Notes: generated by a model from the letters alone, not told the origin. A stretch of 64,000 nt of DNA from Marichromatium bheemlicum (GCF_012276755.1 NZ_JAAXKX010000002.1:248001-312000); one strand, 5' to 3'; shown: positions 51,550 to 60,396, counted from the stretch's first letter. Numbers and translations: made by a program.

Positions 51550-51587
51550 CCGGGTGCGCTGGCGCCTCGAGACACCAGCGCACCCGG
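51550..51587 (+). other. Perfect 13-bp hairpin after purC
   Basis: CCGGGTGCGCTGG and its exact complement flank a 12-base loop, 50 bases after the purC stop. No U-run follows on the plus strand. It probably ends or protects the purC transcript and is the strongest stem in this half of the window. Confidence 0.55.
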
Positions 51588-51680
51588 CCCACCGCCACGT
51601 TCAAGCGCGATCGCGTGCCGAGCGCACCGGCGCGCACCGCCCCGCCAGGGGGTACATCAGCGTCAGTGGAGGGATCACGG

Positions 51681-52259
51681 ATGAAACTCGCCCGCAACCT
51701 GTTCGCCATCTTCGGGGTGCTCTGCGCACTCGCCATCGGCTATGGCGCGGCACGACTAGCGCCGCTCATCACAACCTTCGACCCTGAGGCGCCCCGGGTC
51801 TATGCCGAGTTCGGCCAGCGCCTGCTCGCGACCGGCGACCCCGGCATGGCGATGATGTGGTCGGTGCCGGTCGAGGAGGGACTGACGGTCGAGGACGTGA
51901 TCGACTCGCTCAAGAGCCTGGCCGTCTCCAACAACCTGCTGTTCGTCGGCGAGTCACCCTTCTATCAGCAGATCGAGGCGATCACCGGCGAGCCCTATCG
52001 CTATGTCAACTTCCTCTCCTTCTGCGACGCCCGGGTCGGGCGCCAGATGCTCGAGCACCGCAACGAGTACAGCGGCTTCATGCCCTGTCGCATCGCCCTG
52101 GTCGAGGACGCCGCAGGACGGCTGCACCTCTACAGCATGAACCTCGACCTGATGATCCACGGCGGCACCAGTCTGCCCCCCGAGCTAGAGCAATCGGCCA
52201 CCCGGGTGCGCGACACCATCTGGAGCATCATGCAGGGGGCGGCGGTCGGCGAGTTCTGA
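51681..52259 (+). CDS. DUF302-like protein with N-terminal membrane anchor
   Basis: A 192-residue protein starting at an ATG with a good GGAGGG Shine-Dalgarno. Residues 8-28 form one hydrophobic segment (anchor or uncleaved signal). The rest resembles the DUF302 fold (VEEGLTVEDVIDSLKSLAVSNNLLFVGES, then CRIALVED), whose function is unknown. DUF302 proteins are frequent next to sulfur-oxidation and thioredoxin-like genes in sulfur bacteria. Here the neighbour downstream is hcp, with its own operator in the 118-base gap. Confidence 0.75.
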   Translation: MKLARNLFAIFGVLCALAIGYGAARLAPLITTFDPEAPRVYAEFGQRLLATGDPGMAMMWSVPVEEGLTVEDVIDSLKSLAVSNNLLFVGESPFYQQIEAITGEPYRYVNFLSFCDARVGRQMLEHRNEYSGFMPCRIALVEDAAGRLHLYSMNLDLMIHGGTSLPPELEQSATRVRDTIWSIMQGAAVGEF

Positions 52260-52274
52260 CCTGCAGGGGCGGAT

Positions 52275-52288
52275 TTGACCTCCATCAA
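52275..52288 (+). promoter_or_regulatory. FNR/DNR-type operator upstream of hcp
   Basis: TTGACCTCCATCAA matches the TTGAT-N4-ATCAA consensus at nine of ten defined bases. It lies 89 bases before the hcp ATG. If activation follows the usual -41.5 arrangement, transcription would start near 52323. A DNR-type regulator gene lies convergent to hcp. Confidence 0.75.
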
Positions 52289-52377
52289 GGGGTAATCGAC
52301 GGGACCGGACGAGACTGCGCCCGCCCCCGCCGTCAGAGGTGCGGGACAGGCCCCGTCCACCCACAGGAGACCGCCCC

Positions 52378-53673
52378 ATGTACTGCAACCAGTGTGAACA
52401 GACCTTCCGCAACAGCGCCTGTGTGAACTCGCCCGGCACCTGCGGCAAGGACGCCGACGTACAGTCGCTGCAAGAGACCCTGCTCTACGGCCTCAAGGGG
52501 ATGGCCGCCTACGCCCATCACGCACGCCGCCTCGGCCACCACGACGAGACCGTCTCGGCGTTCATCGAAGAGGCGCTGTTCGTCACCATGACCAACGTCA
52601 ACTTCGACCCCGAGGCGCTGCTCGATTACTGTCTGCGCTGCGGCGAGATGAACCTGCGGGTGATGGAGCTGCTCGACGCGGCCCATGTCGAGACCTTCGG
52701 CGCCCCCGCCCCGAGCCAGGTGCGCGAGGGCACCGAGGCCGGTCCCGGCATCCTCGTCACCGGCCACGACCTGCTCGATCTCTGGGAGCTGCTGTGCCAG
52801 GTCGAGGGCACCGCGATCCGCGTCTACACCCACGGCGAGATGCTCCCCGCGCACATGTACCCGAGGTTGCGCGATCATCCCAACCTGGCCGGTCACTACG
52901 GCGGCGCCTGGCAGGATCAGAAGCGCGAGTTCGCCGCCTTCTCCGGCCCGGTACTGGCCACCACCAACTGCGTGCTGATTCCGCCCGAGCAGTATCGCGA
53001 CCGGCTCTACACCATCCGCGCCACCGGCGTCCCCAACGCCCGGCGTCTCCCCGATGGCGACTACTCGGCGCTGATCACCGCCGCTCAGACCTGCCCGCCC
53101 TGCCCCGAGGCGCCCGCCGGTGAGTCGACCATCGGCTTCCACCGCCAGGTGCTGCTCGATCAGGCACCGACCCTCGTCGAGGCGGTCAAGTCCGGCGCGA
53201 TCAGCCACTTCTTCGTCATCGGCGGCTGCGACGGCGCCGAGAAGGGGCGCAACTACTTCACCGACTACGCCCGCGCCACCCCGCCGGACTCCTTCATCCT
53301 CACCCTCGGCTGCGGCAAGTACCGCATCCGCGACCACGACTACGGCGAGCACCTGGGGCTGCCGCGGCTACTCGACATGGGCCAGTGCAACGACGCCTAT
53401 GGCGCCATCGCCGTCGCCGCCGCGCTGGCCGAGGCCTGCGAGTGCGGCATCAACGATCTGCCGCTGACCCTGGTGGTGAGCTGGTTCGAGCAGAAGGCGG
53501 TGGCGGTGCTGCTGAGCCTGCTGCACCTCGGCGTGCGCGGCATCACCCTCGGCCCCAACCCACCGGCCTTTATCACCCCCGGGGTGTTCGCGATCCTGCA
53601 GCAGCGCTACGACCTGCGTCTCACCGGCCAGGACCCCGAGGGCGATCTGGCGCGCGCGCTGGCCGCCGCCTGA
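52378..53673 (+). CDS. hcp: Hybrid cluster protein / hydroxylamine reductase, short class-III-like form
   Basis: A 431-residue protein, about 110 residues shorter than the usual Hcp (about 550). The N-terminal cysteines Cys3, Cys6, Cys15 and Cys22 bind the first iron-sulfur cluster. All apparent hybrid-cluster ligands are present: His130, Glu154, Cys198, Cys284, Cys312, Cys337 and Glu371, with Lys373. The missing part lies just after the N-terminal cysteine motif, the feature that defines class III Hcps, mostly described in archaea and thermophiles. Characterised Hcps reduce hydroxylamine in vitro and nitric oxide in vivo. No hcr reductase gene is adjacent. It ends three bases from the convergent regulator gene. 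Confidence 0.93.
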   Translation: MYCNQCEQTFRNSACVNSPGTCGKDADVQSLQETLLYGLKGMAAYAHHARRLGHHDETVSAFIEEALFVTMTNVNFDPEALLDYCLRCGEMNLRVMELLDAAHVETFGAPAPSQVREGTEAGPGILVTGHDLLDLWELLCQVEGTAIRVYTHGEMLPAHMYPRLRDHPNLAGHYGGAWQDQKREFAAFSGPVLATTNCVLIPPEQYRDRLYTIRATGVPNARRLPDGDYSALITAAQTCPPCPEAPAGESTIGFHRQVLLDQAPTLVEAVKSGAISHFFVIGGCDGAEKGRNYFTDYARATPPDSFILTLGCGKYRIRDHDYGEHLGLPRLLDMGQCNDAYGAIAVAAALAEACECGINDLPLTLVVSWFEQKAVAVLLSLLHLGVRGITLGPNPPAFITPGVFAILQQRYDLRLTGQDPEGDLARALAAA

Positions 53674-53676
53674 GGC

Positions 53677-54375
53677 TCAGTCCGGCCCGAGCCCAGGCTC
53701 GAGGGCGGCGAGTTCGACCAGCCGGGGACGATCGAGCAGGGTGACATGACGCCCCTCGAGCGCGATCACCCCGGCGTCGACGAACTGACGCAGCGCCCGC
53801 GACAAGGTCTCGGGCTGGATCGACAGACGCGAGGCAAGCACCCCCTTGGGCACCTCCAGGCGCAGCGCGCGCCGCTCCGGCGGCAAGCGTTCGAGCAGAT
53901 AGCGCGCCAGCCGACCGCTGGCGGTATGCAGGGTGAGATGGTCGATCTCGCCGATCAGCCCACGCAGCCGCTGACTCAGCGACCCGAGCAGCAGGAAGCA
54001 GGTGTCGACCGACTCGCGCAGCATGGCGGCGAAGTCGGCCGCGTCGATCGCGATCAGCTCGGTCGGCGTGAGCGCGCTGGCGCACACCGGATAGCTCGGG
54101 CGGTTGAGGAACATCAGCGCCTCGGCGAAGGTCTGTCCGGGGGAGACGATCTCGATGACCTTACGCGCACCATCGGGCGCGAGCCGGTAGAGTTGCATCT
54201 GCCCGGCGCACACCAGGAAGAAGCGCTCGGCCGCATCGCCCTGGAGAAACAGCGACTGCTCAGCGACCAGGGTGAGACGGGTGGTCCGCGCGGCGACCCG
54301 CTCGAGCTGCGTCGGCTCGAGCCGCGCGAGCAGGGGCGCGGCGCGCAATGACTCGATGACCTGGCGTTGCGACAC
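53677..54375 (-). CDS. dnr: DNR-type Crp/Fnr transcription regulator (GTG start)
   Basis: A 232-residue regulator. Residues 15-125 form the cyclic-nucleotide-like sensor domain, with FAEALMFLNRPSYPV matching the DNR pattern. The C-terminal winged helix has the recognition segment LSIQPETLSRALR, with the E-SR residues that read TTGAT half sites. There is no N-terminal cysteine cluster, so it is not an oxygen-sensing FNR; DNR proteins sense nitric oxide through heme. I chose the GTG at 54375 because GGGGA precedes it and the product then lines up with Pseudomonas DNR. An ATG at 54411 is possible but has no Shine-Dalgarno. Confidence 0.87.
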   Translation of the reverse strand: MSQRQVIESLRAAPLLARLEPTQLERVAARTTRLTLVAEQSLFLQGDAAERFFLVCAGQMQLYRLAPDGARKVIEIVSPGQTFAEALMFLNRPSYPVCASALTPTELIAIDAADFAAMLRESVDTCFLLLGSLSQRLRGLIGEIDHLTLHTASGRLARYLLERLPPERRALRLEVPKGVLASRLSIQPETLSRALRQFVDAGVIALEGRHVTLLDRPRLVELAALEPGLGPD

Positions 54376-54539
54376 TGTCCATCCCCAAGGTTTCGACCGT
54401 TCGTCGTGCATGCTAGCGCAGCCGGGCAGGCGACGCAGGCCGGGTATACTCTGGGGGACGCGCGCCGAGCGGCCGCACCCGTGGGGCGCACCGCCAGCCG
54501 ATCGCGCCCCGAACGAGAACCCCGCAACGAGACCCAGAC

Positions 54540-54926
54540 ATGCTCACGATCTTCTTTGGCGACATCAAGCACGGTCGTCTCTCCCGCCTGGCCTATCTCG
54601 GCTGTCACGCCGCCCTGATCGCCCTGCTGGTGCTGGCCAGCTTCGGCCTCGCCAAGGGCCCTGAGGACTCGGCGCTGATCGCCGACATCAAGCTGGCCGT
54701 CCTGGTCGCCATCGCCGCCGTGCTGCTGATCGCCCAGGCCAATATCGCTGCCAAGCGCATCCGTGACGCCGGGCTGCCCGGCTGGTGGATACTGCTGTTG
54801 ATCGCGCTGCTCAGTCTGACCATCGGGGCGCTGTTCGGTCACGAGCTGATCGCCGGTCTCGACCTGCTGCTGCTGCTACTGCTGCTGGTGCTGCCGACCG
54901 AGGCCTTCGGTAGGCGCGAGGCCTGA
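54540..54926 (+). CDS. Small DUF805-like inner-membrane protein
   Basis: A 128-residue protein with four hydrophobic segments, the last almost pure leucine (LDLLLLLLLLVLP). The motif AAKRIRDAGLPGWWI resembles the KRLHDxGxSGWW motif of the DUF805/YhaH family, whose function is unknown. It is divergent from the dnr gene and 64 bases upstream of the ABC exporter operon, so it may or may not belong to it. Confidence 0.7.
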   Translation: MLTIFFGDIKHGRLSRLAYLGCHAALIALLVLASFGLAKGPEDSALIADIKLAVLVAIAAVLLIAQANIAAKRIRDAGLPGWWILLLIALLSLTIGALFGHELIAGLDLLLLLLLLVLPTEAFGRREA

Positions 54927-54990
54927 GCCACATGCCACGCCCGGCGACAGTGCCGTAACACGCCACGCCCAGTCCCGGAAGCCGCCACCG

Positions 54991-56139
54991 ATGAAACGGC
55001 CACCGCCCACCCTCCTGCTCACCCTCGCGCTCGGCGGTGCGCTGCTGCTGTGGTGGTACGCCAGTCGCCCCGGACCACCCCGGGTCGAGCTGGTCGCGGT
55101 CAGCGAGGGCGGCATCGAGCGTCTCGTCGCCAACACCCGCGCCGGCACCGTCAAGGCCTGTCGGCGTGCCCGGCTCGCACCCAGCCTGGGCGGTCAGATC
55201 GCCCGACTGGAGGTCCACGAGGGCGACCGGGTGGGCGCCGGCGAGCTGTTGCTCGAACTCTGGAACCACGACCTCGCCGCCCGCGTCGAGCTCGCCGAGC
55301 GTGAGGCCGAGGCGGCCACGGCCCGCGCCCGCGCCACCTGTCTGCACGCCGAGCAGGCCGAGCGCGAGGCCGAGCGCCAGCGCCGGCTCGATACCCGCGC
55401 CATGACCTCGGAGGAGGCGCTCGACCGCGCCCTGACCGCCGCCCGCGCCGGCGCGGCCGAGTGCGAGGCGGCGCGCGCCAACGCCGAGGTCAGCCAGGCC
55501 CAGGTCGGGGTGGCCCGCGCCGAGCTGGAGCGGACCCGGCTCGTCGCCCCCTTCGCCGGGGTGGTCGCCGAGGTCTCGGGCGAACTCAATGAATATGTCA
55601 CCCCGTCACCGCCGGGTATCCCCACGCCCCCCGCGATCGACCTCATCGACGACGCCTGCTACTACATTTCCGCCCCCATCGACGAGGTCGACGCTGCGCG
55701 CATCGCCCTCGGGCTGGAGGCGCGGATCACCCTCGATGCCTTCGGCGATCGGGTCTTCACCGGCGTGGTCCGACGGATTGCCCCCTATGTCCTTGATCAG
55801 GAGAAGCAGGCGCGCACCGTCGAGATCGAGGTGGTGATGACCGAACCGCCGACCGACGCGCCGCTGCTCGCCGGCTACAGCGCCGACGTGGAGATCGTGG
55901 TCGAGCGCCGCGAACAGGTCCTGCAACTGCCCACCGCGGCGATCCAGGCCGGCCTCACGCCGAGCGTACTACTGTTCGATCCGACCAGCGCTCGACTGCA
56001 GCGACGCGAGATCCGCACCGGGATCGAGAACTGGGAACGCACCGAGATCCGTTCCGGTCTCGCACCCGGCGACCGCGTGGTGCGCTCACTCGGCGGCGAG
56101 GAGGTGACCGACGGCGTCCGTATCGAGCCGGCACCATGA
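54991..56139 (+). CDS. Periplasmic adaptor (HlyD/MacA-type) of an ABC exporter
   Basis: A 382-residue adaptor with one N-terminal hydrophobic anchor (residues 8-22). A lipoyl half-motif (ACRRARLAPSLGGQIARLEVHEGDRVGAGELL) precedes an alanine- and glutamate-rich coiled coil (about 95-180) and a beta-barrel domain. It should link the inner-membrane permeases to an outer-membrane channel; no TolC gene is near. Its stop overlaps the ATPase start as ATGA. Confidence 0.88.
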   Translation: MKRPPPTLLLTLALGGALLLWWYASRPGPPRVELVAVSEGGIERLVANTRAGTVKACRRARLAPSLGGQIARLEVHEGDRVGAGELLLELWNHDLAARVELAEREAEAATARARATCLHAEQAEREAERQRRLDTRAMTSEEALDRALTAARAGAAECEAARANAEVSQAQVGVARAELERTRLVAPFAGVVAEVSGELNEYVTPSPPGIPTPPAIDLIDDACYYISAPIDEVDAARIALGLEARITLDAFGDRVFTGVVRRIAPYVLDQEKQARTVEIEVVMTEPPTDAPLLAGYSADVEIVVERREQVLQLPTAAIQAGLTPSVLLFDPTSARLQRREIRTGIENWERTEIRSGLAPGDRVVRSLGGEEVTDGVRIEPAP

Positions 56140-56801
56140 TCGTGCTGCGTGGGATCAGTCGCAGCTTCCTTGTCGGCGAGCAACAGGTGCAGGCACTGCA
56201 TGGGGTGGACCTGGATATCGACAGCGGCGCCTCTATCGCCATCATGGGGCCGTCGGGGTCGGGCAAGAGCACCCTGCTCAACATCCTCGGTCTGCTCGAC
56301 CGCCCGGACCAGGGCCGCTATCGGCTCGACGACATCGAGACCACCGGCCTCGACGAGGAGGCACGCGCGGCGCTGCGCGGCAGCCGGATCGGCTTCGTCT
56401 TCCAGTCCTTCCACCTGATCCCGCGACTGAGCGCCGCGGAGAACGTCGAGCTGCCGCTGATGCTCGCCGGCGTCGCACCCGCCGCGCGCCGCGCGCGGGT
56501 TACCCAAGCGCTCGAGCGGCTGGGGCTGACGGAGCGCGCCGACCACCGCCCCGACCAGCTCTCCGGCGGCCAGCGCCAGCGCGTGGCGATCGCCCGCGCC
56601 ACGGTGATGCGACCGGGGCTGCTGCTCGCCGACGAACCCACCGGCAACCTCGATCGACGCTCGGGCGAGGAGGTGATCGCCACCCTCGAGGCGCTCAACA
56701 AACAGGGCATGACCCTGGTGATCGTCACCCACGACCCAGCCGTCGGTGAACGCGCCGGACGACGTATCCTGATGGACGACGGTCACATCCGTTCCCCCTG
56801 A
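56136..56801 (+). CDS. ABC transporter ATPase (MacB/LolD type)
   Basis: A 221-residue cytoplasmic ATPase. Walker A GPSGSGKST is at 38-46, the Q-loop is FVFQSFHLIPRLSAAENVELPLML, the signature LSGGQRQRVAIARA is at 142-155, Walker B LLLADEP is at 162-168, and His199 is the switch. The sequence pattern is that of the MacB/LolD/FtsE group that works with FtsX-like permeases. It overlaps the adaptor gene and is separated from the permeases by a diguanylate cyclase gene. Confidence 0.92.
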   Translation: MIVLRGISRSFLVGEQQVQALHGVDLDIDSGASIAIMGPSGSGKSTLLNILGLLDRPDQGRYRLDDIETTGLDEEARAALRGSRIGFVFQSFHLIPRLSAAENVELPLMLAGVAPAARRARVTQALERLGLTERADHRPDQLSGGQRQRVAIARATVMRPGLLLADEPTGNLDRRSGEEVIATLEALNKQGMTLVIVTHDPAVGERAGRRILMDDGHIRSP

Positions 56802-56871
56802 GTCGAGCACGAGGGCCGCAATCTATGGACGTCATCATCCCCAGACCTTCCGCTCTCCCCAGCAGCGCCCC

Positions 56872-57981
56872 ATGCGCAAGACCACGACCACGGCCGAGCA
56901 GATGGTGATGGTCCGTCCGCTATCGGCACTCGTACTCCTGCTCGAGACCCCGCAGCCCTTCGCCCACGACCCGCTGTTGTTTCGGCGCGCGCAGCTGCTC
57001 AACTTCATCCTGCTGACACTGACTGCGGTGATGAGCGTCGCCGCACTGTTCAATCTCCTCGTCATCGGCGACGCGAGACTCGCCCTGATCGAGCTAGCGA
57101 TGGTCACGGCCACACTGCTGGCGCTGTGGCGCTTTCGTCGTCACGCCAGCCTGCAGGGACCGGCGTGGCTGGCCTCGTCCACCGCCGGTGCGATGCTGCT
57201 ATATCTGATCGTCCACACCCAGGGCGACACCAACCCCTATGTGCTGTTGTTGCTCTACCCGCTGTTCGTCTATCCGCTGCACGGCCTGCGTGCCGCCACC
57301 CTCGCCTATCTCCTCTTCGTCGCGGCAGTCCTCGCCATCTTCGTCTACGGCTGGGGGCGCTGGAGCATCAGCAACCCTGCCCAGACGCTGTTCAACATCA
57401 CCATCGCGCTGCTCATCGGCGGCGGCATCATCTATTACTATGAGCACACCCGTGAGGCAGCACTCAACCGGGTACGCATCCTGTCGATGACCGATCCGCT
57501 CACCGGCATCTGGAACCGCACCATGTTCGACGAGATGTTCACCCACGAGATCGCCGTCAGCCGCCGACAGCAGCACTGTTTCTCACTGATCCTGCTCGAC
57601 CTCGATCACTTCAAGCGGATCAATGATGAATACGGACACGACATCGGCGACGCGGTGCTGCGTGAGTTCGCACAACTACTCACCACCCGAACCCGGGCAA
57701 GCGACAGCTTGTCGCGCTGGGGCGGCGAGGAATTTGCGTTGATCTTACCCAACACGGACCTCAATCAGGCCGAGGTACTCGCCCGCACGCTGCTCAAGAC
57801 GATCCGCGCCCACCACTACCCCCGCGCTGGACGAGTCACCGCCAGCATGGGCGTCGGAACCTTCTGCCCCAACAGCAATCGCGAGACATTCTTTCGCGCC
57901 ATCGATCAGGCGCTCTATCGCGCCAAGCACCAGGGACGTGACGGCTATGCCCTGGCCACCACCGCAGCGGCATCCGATTGA
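56872..57981 (+). CDS. Membrane diguanylate cyclase (GGDEF)
   Basis: A 369-residue protein with about six membrane helices in residues 42-190 and a C-terminal GGDEF domain. It makes cyclic di-GMP from two GTP. The active-site motif is GGEEF (284-288), the metal-binding block is LLDLDHFKRINDEYGHDIGD (about 241-260), and the product-inhibition site RASD (275-278) lies exactly five residues before GGEEF, so both activity and feedback are predicted. It starts 70 bases after the ATPase gene, and its stop overlaps the permease start by one base (TGATG), so it is cotranslated with the exporter. Confidence 0.92.
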   Translation: MRKTTTTAEQMVMVRPLSALVLLLETPQPFAHDPLLFRRAQLLNFILLTLTAVMSVAALFNLLVIGDARLALIELAMVTATLLALWRFRRHASLQGPAWLASSTAGAMLLYLIVHTQGDTNPYVLLLLYPLFVYPLHGLRAATLAYLLFVAAVLAIFVYGWGRWSISNPAQTLFNITIALLIGGGIIYYYEHTREAALNRVRILSMTDPLTGIWNRTMFDEMFTHEIAVSRRQQHCFSLILLDLDHFKRINDEYGHDIGDAVLREFAQLLTTRTRASDSLSRWGGEEFALILPNTDLNQAEVLARTLLKTIRAHHYPRAGRVTASMGVGTFCPNSNRETFFRAIDQALYRAKHQGRDGYALATTAAASD

Positions 57982-59186
57982 TGCGCCCCCGCGACACCCT
58001 CACCATGGCGCTGCGTGCGCTCGTCGCCCATCGTGCCCGCAGCGCGTTGACCCTGCTGGCCGTCGCCCTCGGCTGTGCCGCGGTGGTGACCCTGTCCGGG
58101 ATCGGCGAGGGCGCGCGCCGCTTCGTGCTCGACGAGTTCAGCCAGCTCGGCACCCGGCTGCTGATCGTCGTCCCCGGGCGCAACGAGACCACCGGGGGCG
58201 CTCCACCACTACTCGGCGAGACCCCACGCGACCTCACCCTGGACGACGCCCTGGCGCTGCTGCGCGCCCCAGGGGTCGCGCGGGTCGCCCCGGTGGCGAT
58301 GGGTGAGGCCCCGGTCTCGACCGGGGCGCTAGCGCGCGAGGTCGGCATCCTCGGCACCACCGCCGACTATCTCGCCATCCGCGAACTGGCACTGGCCGCC
58401 GGACGCTTCCTGCCTGCCGCGGCCCCCGAACGCGCAACGCCGGTGGCTGTGCTCGGCGCGACCCTGGCGCGCGAGTTGTTCGGCACCGCCAACCCGCTCG
58501 GCCGACGCATCCGGATCGCCGACCGTCGCTTCCGGGTGATCGGCGTGCTCGCCGGCAGCGGTGTGTCGCTGGGCACCGACATGGCCGATCTGGCGCTGAT
58601 CCCGGTGGCCTCGGCGCAGGCGGTGTTCGACAATCCCGGGCTGTTTAGGGTGCTGGTCCAGGGGCGAGTCGGCGCCGACCTAGCGGTCACCGCCGAGCAG
58701 ATTCGCGCCGTCGTCCGCGACCGCCACGAGGGCGAGGACGATGTCACCGTGATCACCCAGGACGCCTTGCTCGGCACCTTCGACCAGATCCTCTCGACGC
58801 TCACCCTGGCGGTGGCGGCGATCGCCGCGATCAGCCTGGTGGTCGCCGGGGTGTTGATCATGAACGTGATGCTGGTATCGGTCTCGCAGCGCAGCGCCGA
58901 GGTGGGGCTGCTCAAGGCGCTGGGGGCGAGCGCGGCCCAGGTGCGCGCACTCTTCCTCACCGAGGCCCTGATGCTCGGCGCGCTCGGCAGTCTCACCGGG
59001 CTGGGCTGCGGCCACGCCCTGCTCTGGGCGATCGACCGCCAGCTCGCCGGATTCACCCTCGCCGCGCCCCCTTGGGCGAGCCTGGCGGCGGTGCTCACCG
59101 CGCTGGGCAGCGCGCTGGTGTTCGGGCTGCTGCCGGCACGACGGGCCGCACGACTCGACCCGGTCGCGGCGCTCGATGGTCGTTGA
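57981..59186 (+). CDS. ABC transporter permease 1 (MacB/FtsX type)
   Basis: A 401-residue permease with the typical layout: one N-terminal membrane helix (about 18-40), a large periplasmic MacB-like domain (about 50-270), and three C-terminal helices (about 275-385) with the coupling segment SQRSAEVGLLKALGAS. It is similar throughout to the next gene, e.g. the shared RFVLDEFSQ/RFVLAEFSQ block, so the two arose by duplication and probably form a heterodimer. Confidence 0.88.
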   Translation: MRPRDTLTMALRALVAHRARSALTLLAVALGCAAVVTLSGIGEGARRFVLDEFSQLGTRLLIVVPGRNETTGGAPPLLGETPRDLTLDDALALLRAPGVARVAPVAMGEAPVSTGALAREVGILGTTADYLAIRELALAAGRFLPAAAPERATPVAVLGATLARELFGTANPLGRRIRIADRRFRVIGVLAGSGVSLGTDMADLALIPVASAQAVFDNPGLFRVLVQGRVGADLAVTAEQIRAVVRDRHEGEDDVTVITQDALLGTFDQILSTLTLAVAAIAAISLVVAGVLIMNVMLVSVSQRSAEVGLLKALGASAAQVRALFLTEALMLGALGSLTGLGCGHALLWAIDRQLAGFTLAAPPWASLAAVLTALGSALVFGLLPARRAARLDPVAALDGR

Positions 59187-59199
59187 TGCGGAGGTGAGG

Positions 59200-60396
59200 A
59201 TGCGCACCACGGACCTGATACGTTATGCCCTGGGCGCGGTCGGCGAGCGCCCCGGTCGCAGCCTGTTGACGGTGCTCGGGATCGCCATCGGGGTCGCCGC
59301 GGTGGTGCTGCTGACGGCGATCGGCGAGGGCGTGCACCGCTTCGTGCTCGCCGAGTTCAGCCAGTTCGGTACCAACCTGATCGCCGTCTCGCCGGGGCGC
59401 ACCACCACCCTGGGGATGTCCGGGGCGCTGGTCTCCAACGTCCGACCTCTTAGCCTGGATGACGCCCGCGCGCTCGCGCGCCTCCCTGAGGTCGAGGCGG
59501 TGGTCCCCGTGGTCCAGGGCAATGTCGCCGTCGAGCACGCCGGGCGCAGCCGCCGCACCACGGTATTCGGCGCCGGTCCCGGGGTACCCGAGATCTGGTC
59601 GATGCGCCTGGCCAGCGGTCGCTTCCTCCCCGAGCGCGGCGCCAATCCGCCAGCCTTCGCGGTGCTGGGGGCGGAGCTGGCGGTGCAGTTGTTCGGCCAG
59701 CGCTCGCCGCTCGGCGCCCGTATCCGCGTCGGCGGTGAACCCTATCGGGTGATCGGGGTGATGGCGCGCAAGGGTCAGATGCTCGGCTTCGACCTCGATG
59801 ACACTCTCTACATCCCTGCCGAGCGGGCGCTGGCACTGTTCGACCGCGACGGCCTGATGGAGATCGACCTGCTCTACGACCGCCACGCCGACAGCGCGAT
59901 GGTGGCCGAACGGATACGCGCGCTGCTGATCCGCCGTCATGGCACCGAGGACTTCACCATCACCACCCAGGACCAGATGCTCGCGGTGCTCGGGTCGGTA
60001 CTCGGCGCGCTGACTACGGTGGTCGGGGCACTCGGCGCGATCTCACTGCTGGTCGGCGGGATCGGCATCTTCACCATCATGACCATCGCCGTCGGCGAGC
60101 GTCGACGCGAGATCGGGCTGCTGCGCGCGCTCGGCGCCGGGCGCGAGCAGATCCGCTGGCTGTTCCTGCTCGAGGCGATGCTGCTGGCCCTGCTCGGCGG
60201 ACTCGGCGGTCTCGGCGCCGGTGCCGTGTTGATCCTGGTCTCGGGACTCGTCGTACCAGGGGTGCCACTACAGCTGGCCTGGGACTTCGTGCTGCTTGCC
60301 GAGGTCGCCGCCGCCGTGCTCGGGCTGCTCGCCGGGGTGGCGCCGGCACTACGCGCAGCACGGCTCGACCCGGTACAGGCGCTGCACCAGCAATGA
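59200..60396 (+). CDS. ABC transporter permease 2 (MacB/FtsX type)
   Basis: A 398-residue paralogue of the preceding permease, with the same four-helix layout and the coupling segment VGERRREIGLLRALGAGREQ. I chose the ATG at 59200, with a GGAGGTGA Shine-Dalgarno; an in-frame ATG at 59176 overlaps the upstream gene. With the single ATPase and the adaptor it would form a MacAB-like tripartite exporter. The substrate cannot be read from the sequence. Confidence 0.88.
   Translation: MRTTDLIRYALGAVGERPGRSLLTVLGIAIGVAAVVLLTAIGEGVHRFVLAEFSQFGTNLIAVSPGRTTTLGMSGALVSNVRPLSLDDARALARLPEVEAVVPVVQGNVAVEHAGRSRRTTVFGAGPGVPEIWSMRLASGRFLPERGANPPAFAVLGAELAVQLFGQRSPLGARIRVGGEPYRVIGVMARKGQMLGFDLDDTLYIPAERALALFDRDGLMEIDLLYDRHADSAMVAERIRALLIRRHGTEDFTITTQDQMLAVLGSVLGALTTVVGALGAISLLVGGIGIFTIMTIAVGERRREIGLLRALGAGREQIRWLFLLEAMLLALLGGLGGLGAGAVLILVSGLVVPGVPLQLAWDFVLLAEVAAAVLGLLAGVAPALRAARLDPVQALHQQ

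Noticed and set aside
53677-54411. ATG at 54411 as the start of the DNR-type regulator
   Set aside because: No Shine-Dalgarno precedes it, while the GTG at 54375 has one and aligns with the start of Pseudomonas DNR.
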